Translations under genes and position numbers: made by a program | Notes under the pieces: model-generated | Databases searched by the model: none | Told to the model about the DNA's origin: nothing | What the model saw: the letters and a program-made list of their open reading frames with translations, nothing else | Shown here: positions 1-5,322 of the stretch, one piece after another | How positions within the stretch are numbered: position 1 is the stretch's first letter | How the letters are laid out: each line of letters opens with the position of its first letter | Source: Solirubrobacterales bacterium | GTDB taxonomy: Bacteria; Actinomycetota; Thermoleophilia; Solirubrobacterales; Solirubrobacteraceae | Assembly (NCBI GenBank): GCA_013696535.1 | Contig: JACCYI010000383.1 | Location: 1 to 5,322 of the forward strand | Reading direction: 5' to 3' | Length of the DNA stretch: 5,322 bases

Positions 1-1
1 C

Positions 2-436
2 GGGTCCCACGAGGGAAACGACGTGTTCGGTCCCTTCGGTGCCCCCGTCCTCGCGGTGACCGACGGCGAGCTCTTCAAGGTCGGGACCCTCCCCATCTCG
101 GGCAACCGATTGTGGCTGCGCTCGGACGCGGGCGACGAGTTCTTCTACGCTCACCTCTCGGCCTTCTCACCCGACGCCGTCAACGGACGCCGGGTCAAGT
201 CGGGCCAGGTCCTGGGCTTCACGGGCAACACCGGAGACGCGGAGCCGACGCCCCCGCACGTCCACTTCGAGATCCACCCGGGCGGCGGCGACGCGATCGA
301 CCCGCACCCCATCCTCATCGCCTGGCAGCGTAAGCGCGACGTCCCACCGGGCGCTTGGCTCACGCGCTACGGGTCAGACACCGAGGAGCGGCCGGGCGCG
401 CTGGTGGAGGTCCGCGACTTCATCGCCGGTGAGTAG
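2..436 (+). CDS. M23 family (LytM-type) metallopeptidase, 5'-truncated
   Basis: This is the C-terminal part of a zinc-dependent peptidoglycan endopeptidase-like protein. The frame is open to the left edge, so the N-terminus (probably a signal or anchor region) lies outside the window. The first zinc-ligand motif, HxxxD, is visible as HEGND (His codon 8-10, Asp codon 20-22), followed by the usual FGPFGAPVLAVTDG strand. The YAHLS motif supplies a conserved His, and PHVHFEIHP carries the HxH motif (His codons 257-259 and 263-265) that completes the zinc and catalytic site. GTG at 23 is internal to the domain, so it is not the start. All expected M23 catalytic residues are present, so the enzyme looks active. 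A tail of about 45 residues follows the domain and ends in TAG. M23 proteins usually act outside the membrane on cell-wall cross-links; substrate and localisation here are inferred from the family. The gene ends convergently with the membrane-protein gene. Confidence 0.9.
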   Translation, partial: GSHEGNDVFGPFGAPVLAVTDGELFKVGTLPISGNRLWLRSDAGDEFFYAHLSAFSPDAVNGRRVKSGQVLGFTGNTGDAEPTPPHVHFEIHPGGGDAIDPHPILIAWQRKRDVPPGAWLTRYGSDTEERPGALVEVRDFIAGE

Positions 437-450
437 CGCCACTTGAACGC

Positions 451-476
451 CGAAGGGCGCCCGGGGGCGCCCTTCG
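451..476. terminator. Perfect 11-bp inverted repeat between convergent genes
   Basis: The arms at 451-461 (CGAAGGGCGCC) and 466-476 (GGCGCCCTTCG) are perfect reverse complements around a 4-base loop. The repeat lies between the stop of the M23 peptidase gene (436) and the stop of the minus-strand membrane protein gene (504), where a shared bidirectional terminator would be expected. Neither side has a clear T-tract, so it is not a classical intrinsic terminator. U-less hairpin terminators have been proposed in high-GC actinobacteria. The hairpin is seen directly; the terminator role is inferred from position. Confidence 0.65.
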
Positions 477-503
477 ATGAGACCGAGGTGGCGGCAGGGA
501 CGC

Positions 504-1022
504 TCAGGACGACGGCGAGGTGCCCGGGTCTGCCGCACCGGACGCGGGCGCCACTGTCTCCGATGGGGTCGGAGAAGACTGCGCAGGAGCCGGAGTGGTG
601 GTCGCCGAGGTGTACTCGAACTCCTCCTCGGCGCCGAACAGCGCATCAAGCGCCTTCTTGCGAAGGCCCTCGCTCGCGGCGAACGCTCCTCCGACGACGA
701 GCAGCAGGAGCAGGAGCTTGCGCAGGATCCCGCCGCCACTGCTGCCCTGGCTCTTCGGGGCCTCTCGGAAGGCGACGCTCGCGTCCCGGAACGAGGAAGC
801 CGCCTGCTGGAAGTCCTTCTGCAGCTTCTTGTCGTCGAAGATCTGCTTCGTCGCGGGCGCCTTGCCGTTGCCCAGCCGCGCGTATGCGCTGCGCGCGGAC
901 TCGTACGCCTGCAAGATGTTGTCGCGGAGATCCTCGTCGTCGATCACTCGCTGGACGTACGGTGAATTCTTGGCGGCCATCGCGGCGGCGCCGGCCTTGG
1001 CCGCTTTCTTCTTCGCTGCCAT
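504..1022 (-). CDS. Conserved hypothetical single-pass membrane protein
   Basis: A 172-aa protein of unknown function. The N-terminus (1-18) is Lys/Ala-rich (MAAKKKAAKAG). Residues 19-90 look like a helical bundle with heptad-like spacing, including SPYVQRVIDDEDLRDN and DDKKLQKDFQQAASSFRDAS. After a Gly/Ser linker comes one hydrophobic helix at about 98-117 (ILRKLLLLLLVVGGAFAA). A basic patch (LRKKALDALFG), an acidic patch (AEEEFEYTS) and a Ser/Thr/Pro/Ala-rich low-complexity tail (about 139-172) follow. No signal peptidase site is evident. The basic N-terminus and the loops either side of the helix leave the topology uncertain. The ATG at 1022 is chosen because AGAGGG lies a few bases upstream; a second in-frame ATG at residue 15 (MAAKNSPYVQ) has no comparable site. 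Similar small proteins are, to my recollection, common in Thermoleophilia, but no function is known to me. The gene lies 84 bp downstream of lon in the same direction. Confidence 0.85.
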   Translation of the reverse strand: MAAKKKAAKAGAAAMAAKNSPYVQRVIDDEDLRDNILQAYESARSAYARLGNGKAPATKQIFDDKKLQKDFQQAASSFRDASVAFREAPKSQGSSGGGILRKLLLLLLVVGGAFAASEGLRKKALDALFGAEEEFEYTSATTTPAPAQSSPTPSETVAPASGAADPGTSPSS

Positions 1023-1055
1023 ACCACCCTCTCGGTCAGGTTGCGTTCGTGCGGG

Positions 1056-1061
1056 AGCATA
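1056..1061 (-). promoter_or_regulatory. Possible -10 element for the membrane-protein gene
   Basis: In the 84-bp gap between lon and the membrane-protein gene, the minus strand reads TATGCT at 1061-1056, matching 4 of 6 bases of the TATAAT consensus. It would start transcription near 1049 and leave a leader of about 27 nt carrying AGAGGG before the ATG at 1022. No convincing -35 box is found at 16-19 bp spacing. No intrinsic terminator is evident after lon, so read-through from lon is also possible. Confidence 0.3.
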
Positions 1062-1106
1062 CCCTTGCTACCCCAACCGGCGACGACTACTCGGACAGGG
1101 CCCGGC

Positions 1107-3491
1107 TCAGCCCTCGAGCGCCGCGGCGAAGACCTCGCCGATCTCCTCCACCCAGGTGAACTCGAGCTCGGCCCGCAAGTGCTCCGGGATGTCCTCGACG
1201 TCGGCCTCGTTGCGACGCGGCGCGATGACGTGCAGCAGCCCGCCGCGCTGAGCGGCGAGCGCCTTCTCCTTGAGCCCGCCGATCGGAAGGACCTGGCCCG
1301 TCAGCGTCATCTCACCCGTCATCGCCACGTCGGAGCGCACGGACCGTCCGGAGACCATCGACATCAACGCGGTGGCCATCGTGACGCCGGCGCTGGGGCC
1401 GTCCTTGGGGATCGCCCCGGCGGGCACGTGGACGTGGATGTCGTGGGTGGCGAACCAGTTCTCCGGGAGGTCGGGGACCTGGGAGCGCGCATGGCCGCGG
1501 ACGTAGGAGAGCGCCGCCTGCGCGGATTCGCGCATGACGTCACCGAGCTGACCCGTGATCGTCAGGTGCCCGGTGCCTGGCATCGCGGTAGCCTCGATGA
1601 ACAGCACGTCGCCCCCCACCGGCGTCCAGGCGAGTCCCGTGGCCACACCGGGCTGGCTCGTGCGCCGCTTGGCTTCCGTGAAAAAGCGCCGGCGGCCGAG
1701 CAACTCTCCGAGACGCTTCTCGTTGACCGTGTACTTCCGCGTCTCGAGCGTCTTCTCGGCAACGCGGCGCGCGACCTTGCGGCAGGCCGTGCCGATCTCG
1801 CGCTCGAGGTTGCGCACCCCCGCCTCCCGCGTGTACCCGGCGATGATCGCCGCGAGCGCCCCGTCGGTGAAGGCGATCTTCGACTTGAAGAGCCCGTTGC
1901 GCTCGATCTGGCGCGGGACGAGGTAGCGCTTGGCGATCTCGAGCTTCTCCTCTTCGGTGTAGCCCGCGAGGGTGATGACCTCCATGCGGTCGCGTAGCGG
2001 CGGCGGGATGGTGTCGAGCGTGTTCGCCGTCGTGATGAACATCACGTGGGACAGGTCGAAGGGCACGTCGAGGTAGTGGTCGCGGAACTTCGAGTTCTGC
2101 TCCGGATCGAGCACCTCGAGCATCGCGCTCGCGGGATCGCCACGGTAGTCGGCGCCCATCTTGTCGATCTCGTCGGTCATGAAGAGTGGGTTGCGAGAGC
2201 CCGCGTCGCGCAGGGCGCGCACGATCGTTCCCGGCATCGCGCCGATGTAGGTGCGACGGTGCCCGCGGATCTCCGCCTCGTCGCGGACGCCGCCGGCGGA
2301 GATGCGCTCGAAGGTTCGTCCCAGGGCTCGGGCGACGGACTGGCCGAGGGAGGTCTTGCCCACTCCCGGCGGTCCGACCAGGCACAGGATCGAGCCGCGA
2401 GCGTCGGGCTTGAGGGAACGCACCGCGAGGAACTCGAGGATGCGGTCCTTGACGCGCTCTATGTCGTAGTGGTCGGCGTCGAGCACCTCGCGGGCGTGCG
2501 CGAGATCGAGGTTGTCCGTGGTCTCCGTGTCCCACGGGAGCGTGGCGATCCACTCCAGGTATGACCGGATGACGCCGTGCTCGGCGGCGGCCTGGGGCAG
2601 CTTCTCCAGGCGCGAGAGCTCGCGGTCGGCGACCTTGCGCACGTCTTCGGGCAGCTCGACCGCGGCCAGGCGCTCGCGCAGCTCCTCGACTTCGAGCTCC
2701 TGCGGATCGCGCTCGCCGAGCTCCGCCTGGATGGCCTTGAGCTGCTGGCGCAGGACGTACTCGCGCTGGGACTTGTCGAGCTCTGACTGGACCTGGGACT
2801 GGATCTTGGTCCCGATCGCGACCACTTCGAGCTCGCGGGCGAGGATCTCTGAGAGACGGCGCAGCCGCCGAGCGACGTCGCGCTCCTCGAGCAGCTCCTG
2901 CTTCTCCTCCGTCTTGATGCGCAGCGCTCCGGCGATCAGGTGCGACAGCGCGCTCGGGTCCTCGACGTTGTTGACCGCGAGCATCAGCTCTTCGGGGAGG
3001 TAGGGCACCTCCTCGACGATGCTGAGAAAGGTCTGCTGCACGTTGCGCATGAGCGCGGTGAGCTCGGGACCCTCCCGAAGGACGTCGGGGGACTCGGTGA
3101 CCTGGGCGACGAGGTAGGGCTGCTCTGAGGCGAAGCCGTCGATCGTCACCCGCTGACCGCTCTGGACGAGGATCCGCAGCGTGCCATCCGGGACCTTGAG
3201 CATCCGGGCGACCACCCCGGCCACGCCCACCGCGTGGAGCTGGTCGGGGCCCGGAGCGTCGTTCTCCGGGTCGCGGGAAGCGACCATGACGAGCATCCGA
3301 TTGCCCGAGAGCACTTCGTTCACGAGCGCGATCGAGCGCTCTTGGCCGACCGCGAGCGGCGTCAGGGTGTCCGGGTAGGTGACCGTGTCCCGCAACGGAA
3401 GGACCGGAAGGGTGCCCGGAAGCCCCGTCTGCGTTCCCAGCTCGACCGGCTGTGCCCCGTTGCCGGGCGGGACCTCCACCTCGATGCTCAC
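1107..3491 (-). CDS. lon: ATP-dependent Lon protease (endopeptidase La)
   Basis: A full-length 794-aa bacterial LonA, which unfolds and degrades damaged and specific regulatory proteins in the cytosol (serine protease with Ser-Lys dyad, family S16). Domain order: N-terminal substrate-recognition domain (about 28-220, opening with LPVLPLRD); coiled-coil region (about 195-300, including REYVLRQQLKAIQAELGE); AAA+ ATPase (about 320-600) with Walker A GPPGVGKT (373-380), Walker B PLFMTDEIDK (435-444), sensor-1 TTAN (487-490), arginine region PLRDRMEVI (498-506) and sensor-2 GVRNLER (558-564); then the protease domain (about 610-790). The catalytic Ser is S700 in KDGPSAG and the Lys is K743 in GGLKEK, with the same 43-residue spacing as S679/K722 of E. 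coli Lon. All catalytic residues are present. The Walker B motif has Thr439 just before the acidic pair, where Leu is more usual. The GTG start at 3491 overlaps the TGA of the upstream hsp20 gene, so translation is probably coupled. Length fits the family (about 770-820 aa). Confidence 0.98.
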   Translation of the reverse strand: MSIEVEVPPGNGAQPVELGTQTGLPGTLPVLPLRDTVTYPDTLTPLAVGQERSIALVNEVLSGNRMLVMVASRDPENDAPGPDQLHAVGVAGVVARMLKVPDGTLRILVQSGQRVTIDGFASEQPYLVAQVTESPDVLREGPELTALMRNVQQTFLSIVEEVPYLPEELMLAVNNVEDPSALSHLIAGALRIKTEEKQELLEERDVARRLRRLSEILARELEVVAIGTKIQSQVQSELDKSQREYVLRQQLKAIQAELGERDPQELEVEELRERLAAVELPEDVRKVADRELSRLEKLPQAAAEHGVIRSYLEWIATLPWDTETTDNLDLAHAREVLDADHYDIERVKDRILEFLAVRSLKPDARGSILCLVGPPGVGKTSLGQSVARALGRTFERISAGGVRDEAEIRGHRRTYIGAMPGTIVRALRDAGSRNPLFMTDEIDKMGADYRGDPASAMLEVLDPEQNSKFRDHYLDVPFDLSHVMFITTANTLDTIPPPLRDRMEVITLAGYTEEEKLEIAKRYLVPRQIERNGLFKSKIAFTDGALAAIIAGYTREAGVRNLEREIGTACRKVARRVAEKTLETRKYTVNEKRLGELLGRRRFFTEAKRRTSQPGVATGLAWTPVGGDVLFIEATAMPGTGHLTITGQLGDVMRESAQAALSYVRGHARSQVPDLPENWFATHDIHVHVPAGAIPKDGPSAGVTMATALMSMVSGRSVRSDVAMTGEMTLTGQVLPIGGLKEKALAAQRGGLLHVIAPRRNEADVEDIPEHLRAELEFTWVEEIGEVFAAALEG
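3488..3491 (-). promoter_or_regulatory. GTGA stop/start overlap coupling hsp20 to lon
   Basis: On the minus strand, the bases GTGA contain both the GTG start of lon (3491-3489) and the TGA stop of hsp20 (3490-3488). The sequence just upstream (GAGAACACCCG) offers only a weak ribosome-binding site. Lon synthesis therefore probably relies on ribosomes finishing hsp20, a termination-reinitiation arrangement. The overlap is seen directly; the coupling is inferred. Confidence 0.7.
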
Positions 3492-3934
3492 CGGGTGTTC
3501 TCGATCGGCACACCAACGGCGACCGGCGCGACGAGCGGCAGCTCGATGATCAGGACGCCGCTCTCATAGTGGGCCCGGGCACCGTCCGCGTCGACATCGG
3601 CTCCGACCCCGATCACGCGGCGGAAGGGCCCATGACCGATCTCCACCTGCTGATAGACGCGGCCATCTGCGGCCTGGGGCCGCCGGATCCCCGCGATGAC
3701 CAGCTCCCGGCCCCGGATCTCGAGATCGACGTCGGACGGGTCGATGCCGGCCAGGTCGGCCTTGACGACGGCCCGCGGCGGGTCTCCTGCGTAGAAGACG
3801 TCAACCGCGGGCGTGAAGCCCCCGCGCCGGCCACGGCCGCCCACCAGGCCGCGATCTGAGGCATCGCCGAACAGCTCGTCCATCTCGCGGCGCATGCGCT
3901 CGAAGTTCGCGAAGAGGTCCCGCTCGGGCGACAC
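3488..3934 (-). CDS. hsp20: Hsp20/alpha-crystallin family small heat-shock protein
   Basis: A 148-aa ATP-independent holdase chaperone, which in this family binds unfolding proteins and keeps them soluble in cytosolic oligomers. The N-terminal arm holds FERMRREMDELFGD (11-24), the usual amphipathic opening of bacterial Hsp20, followed by a Gly/Arg-rich linker (29-39). The alpha-crystallin domain spans about 40-135: PAVDVFYAGDPPRAVVKADL, DVDLEIRGRELVIAGIR, FRRVIGV, and the signature AHYESGVLIIELPL (121-134) with the conserved GVL. The C-terminal VPI at 142-144 matches the I/V-x-I/V oligomerisation motif. The GTG at 3934 is chosen because it gives the full arm; no ribosome-binding site precedes it, but a -10-like box lies about 7 bp upstream, which fits a leaderless mRNA. 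GTG at 3936 belongs to another frame. It is the first gene of the hsp20-lon unit, fitting a stress-induced hold-or-degrade pair. I see no HspR (HAIR) or HrcA (CIRCE) operator nearby. Confidence 0.95.
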   Translation of the reverse strand: MSPERDLFANFERMRREMDELFGDASDRGLVGGRGRRGGFTPAVDVFYAGDPPRAVVKADLAGIDPSDVDLEIRGRELVIAGIRRPQAADGRVYQQVEIGHGPFRRVIGVGADVDADGARAHYESGVLIIELPLVAPVAVGVPIENTR

Positions 3935-3941
3935 ACACGCG

Positions 3942-3970
3942 ATAGTAGTAGTGCTCGTGCCCGGCGTGAA
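3942..3970 (-). promoter_or_regulatory. Predicted leaderless promoter for hsp20-lon
   Basis: On the minus strand, TTCACG (3970-3965) and TACTAT (3947-3942) are separated by exactly 17 bp. They match 4 of 6 bases each of TTGACA and TATAAT, and TACTAT fits the actinobacterial TANNNT pattern. The expected transcription start, 6-7 bp downstream of the -10, falls at about 3935-3934, on or next to the hsp20 GTG, so the transcript would be leaderless. The -35 box lies within the first codons of the divergent oxidase gene. Heat-shock sigma factors could use other boxes; the call rests on spacing and position only. Confidence 0.4.
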
Positions 3971-4928
3971 ATCTTCGATCGTGGTTCTTGGTGCCGGAGT
4001 CTGCGGCTTGAGCTGCGCCGTCGCCTTGGCCGAGGCCGGCAGCGCCGTCGTCGTAGTGGCCGACGCGCCGCCTGCTCGAACCGTGTCCGCGGTCGCCGGG
4101 GGGCTGTGGTTCCCCTACGGCAGCGATCGATCCGCGAGGACCCTCGCCCGCGCCCGGGCGACCTACCAGCGGCTGGAGAGCCTCGTTGCGCTACCCGAGG
4201 CCGGCGTCGCGATGGTGGACTATCTCCTGCTCGAGGACGCCGACCCGTGGTGGGCTCGGGCGCTTCCCCCTGGGCGCGTCAGGCGCGCGCGCCCGAACGA
4301 GCTGCCCCGAGGGTATGCCGGCGGGCACGTCGCCCACGTTCCGCTCGTGCAGCCGCCTCGCCACCTCGAGTTCCTCGAAGGTCGGGCCCGAGCGCTGGGC
4401 GTCTCGTTCGAGAGCCGCCGCGTCGAAGCTCTCTCGGAGCTCACGGCACGGGCACCGGTGGTGGTCAACTGCGCCGGGCTGGGCGCACGCGAACTCTGCG
4501 GAGACACGCGGCTCTCCGCCCTCCGCGGACAGGTCGTCCACCTTCGGCTGCCTCCAGGCCTGCGGGTGCCGTGCGTGGCCGACGACGACGGTCCCAACGC
4601 GCTCGCCTACATCCTCCCCCGACCCGACGTCTGCGTCGCGGGTGGGACCGCGGCGCCCGACGATGGGTCAGACCTGAAGCCCGACCCGGCCACGCGCGAG
4701 GCGATCCTCGCGCGTTGCGACGCCCTCGTGCCGGGACTCTCGGACGCCGAGGTCGTCGCCGACCGCGTCGGCCGGCGGCCGGTGCGGTCCGGTGGCGCGC
4801 GCCTCGAGCTGGAGGCGGTCGACGGCGCCACGGTCATCCACGACTACGGGCACGGCGGTGCGGGGTGGACGCTTGCCTGGGGCTGCGCCGAGGAGGTGCG
4901 CGAGCTGGCCAGGCACCAGTTGGGCTGA
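3966..4928 (+). CDS. FAD-dependent D-amino-acid oxidase (DAAO family)
   Basis: A 320-aa flavoenzyme resembling eukaryotic-type D-amino-acid oxidase. The family oxidises D-amino acids to 2-oxo acids with release of ammonia and hydrogen peroxide (EC 1.4.3.3). Numbered from GTG 3966: the FAD-binding GAGVCG at 9-14 in IVVLGAGVCGLS; SAVAGGLWFPYG (41-52), matching the AAGLWxPY segment of DAAO; VVNCAGLGARELCGD; ALAYILPR with Tyr215 where an active-site Tyr is expected; GRRPVR (269-274) with the substrate-carboxylate Arg region; and HDYGHGGAGWTLAWGC (292-307), the C-terminal FAD/substrate signature. Length fits bacterial DAAOs (about 310-330 aa). GTG 3957 or 3951 would add 3 or 5 residues; none of the starts has a clear ribosome-binding site. 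Start codons further upstream run antisense through hsp20 and give Arg/Pro-rich sequence unlike the family, so they are rejected. D-aspartate oxidase or a glycine/D-amino-acid oxidase relative remains possible. It is divergent from hsp20 and ends 10 bp from the LuxR gene. Confidence 0.9.
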   Translation: MKSSIVVLGAGVCGLSCAVALAEAGSAVVVVADAPPARTVSAVAGGLWFPYGSDRSARTLARARATYQRLESLVALPEAGVAMVDYLLLEDADPWWARALPPGRVRRARPNELPRGYAGGHVAHVPLVQPPRHLEFLEGRARALGVSFESRRVEALSELTARAPVVVNCAGLGARELCGDTRLSALRGQVVHLRLPPGLRVPCVADDDGPNALAYILPRPDVCVAGGTAAPDDGSDLKPDPATREAILARCDALVPGLSDAEVVADRVGRRPVRSGGARLELEAVDGATVIHDYGHGGAGWTLAWGCAEEVRELARHQLG

Positions 4929-4938
4929 CCTTCCCGAG

Positions 4939-5322
4939 TCAGGCGGAACCCACGGAGAAGGCGACCTCCTCGTCGTCGAAGCCTTGGCGGTGCGCCACCG
5001 CGGCAGCCTCCGTGCGCGACCGGACGTCGAGCTTGGCCAGGATGCGGGACACGTGCACGCTCGCCGTCTTCTCGGCCATGAAGAGCTCCGCGCCGATCTC
5101 CCGATTGGTTGCTCCGCGAGCGACGAGGACGAGCACCTGGCGCTCGCGCGGGGTGAGACCGAAGGGCGCGTCGGCCACCGGCTCCGGCGGCCCTGGCACG
5201 GGCCGGTCAGGAGCAAGCTCGAGCCGGGCGCGAGCGGCGAGACCCTCTAGCTCCCGGCGCAGCCATCCGGCTCCGAGCGCCGTCGCCCCGGCGTACGCCC
5301 GCGAGGCGGCGGCGCCCGCGGG
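4939..5322 (-). CDS. LuxR-family transcriptional regulator, C-terminal part (5'-truncated)
   Basis: The frame is open to the right edge for 127 codons and ends at TGA 4941-4939. The last 72 residues hold a complete LuxR/NarL-type helix-turn-helix (visible residues about 56-114): LTPRERQVLVLVARGATNRE, IGAELFMAEKTASVHVSRIL and AKLDVRSRTEAAAVAHRQG, with the conserved TPRE, NREI and KTASVHVS positions. The 41 residues before it are Ala/Arg/Leu-rich (RAYAGATALGAGW, LRRELEGLAARARLEL). They resemble the last TPR-like helices and linker that precede the DNA-binding domain in large ATPase/TPR LuxR (LAL-type) regulators. GTG at 5199 would give an 86-aa protein, but the coding character continues upstream, so the gene is taken as cut by the window. 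A response-regulator architecture is less likely because the upstream residues do not look like a receiver domain. The role in regulating the neighbouring oxidase is unknown. Confidence 0.88.
   Translation of the reverse strand, partial: PAGAAASRAYAGATALGAGWLRRELEGLAARARLELAPDRPVPGPPEPVADAPFGLTPRERQVLVLVARGATNREIGAELFMAEKTASVHVSRILAKLDVRSRTEAAAVAHRQGFDDEEVAFSVGSA

Noticed and set aside
443..1251. Overlapping + strand open frames of 160-240 aa antisense to the membrane-protein gene
   Set aside because: Several frames are open at once, all Arg/Ser/Pro-rich; the minus-strand frame has a ribosome-binding site and sensible protein structure.
1041..1997. 318-aa + strand open frame antisense to lon
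   Set aside because: Composition follows the reverse complement of Lon codons, with no recognisable motif or start signal.
1540..3516. 658-aa open frame on the minus strand in another frame of lon
   Set aside because: It overlaps the well-supported Lon frame and translates to Arg/Ala/Pro/Gly-rich sequence with no domain. It is a by-product of high GC content.
3813..3965. N-terminal extension of the oxidase to GTG 3813
   Set aside because: The added ~51 residues lie antisense to hsp20 and are Arg/Pro/Ser-rich, whereas the oxidase family begins just before the GxGxxG motif.
3935..4030. Possible HAIR or CIRCE heat-shock operator (a CTTGAGC at about 4008)
   Set aside because: Only one half-site resembles HAIR, with no matching ACTCAAG arm, and it lies inside the oxidase coding sequence. 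No CIRCE repeat is visible.
4191..4837. Minus-strand open frames (76-125 aa) antisense to the oxidase
   Set aside because: The oxidase frame has continuous family motifs throughout; these are shadows.
4925..4942. 5-bp inverted repeat (CTGAC/GTCAG) at the oxidase-LuxR junction as a terminator
   Set aside because: The stem is short and coincides with the two convergent TGA codons, which create such symmetry by chance.
1..5322. tRNA/rRNA genes, CRISPR arrays, insertion sequences
   Set aside because: No direct-repeat array, transposase motif, terminal inverted repeat pair or tRNA-like cloverleaf was seen; coding density is high throughout.

Overview
The window is very GC-rich, with GTG starts, weak or absent Shine-Dalgarno sequences and G/C-biased third codon positions. 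This points to a high-GC actinobacterium. Several details suggest the class Thermoleophilia (Solirubrobacterales/Gaiellales-like): the small membrane protein with an SPYVQR...DDKKLQKDF core, the style of the M23 peptidase, and a LuxR domain of the type found at the end of large ATPase/TPR regulators. The lineage call rests on recalled family resemblance, not on a search.

Layout, left to right. (1) The 3' part of an M23 (LytM-type) metallopeptidase gene on the + strand, cut by the left edge. (2) A perfect 11-bp inverted repeat lying between the convergent ends of genes 1 and 3. (3) A minus-strand gene for a 172-aa single-pass membrane protein of unknown function. (4) An 84-bp gap, then a full-length minus-strand Lon protease gene. 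(5) A minus-strand Hsp20/alpha-crystallin small heat-shock protein gene whose stop codon overlaps the Lon start codon in the 4-base sequence GTGA. (6) A very short divergent intergenic region with a plausible promoter for hsp20-lon. (7) A + strand FAD-dependent D-amino-acid-oxidase-like gene. (8) After a 10-bp convergent gap, the 3' end of a minus-strand LuxR-family regulator gene, cut by the right edge.

The functional core is a proteostasis operon: the holdase Hsp20 captures unfolding protein, and the ATP-dependent protease Lon degrades protein beyond rescue. The membrane protein gene follows in the same direction and may or may not be co-transcribed. The D-amino-acid oxidase, cell-wall peptidase and LuxR regulator look like independent neighbours.

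I see no mobile elements, CRISPR arrays, tRNA or rRNA genes or integration scars. Most of the window is ordinary chromosomal core sequence. The observations most worth following are the hsp20-lon coupling with its apparently leaderless promoter, and the unknown membrane protein beside lon.
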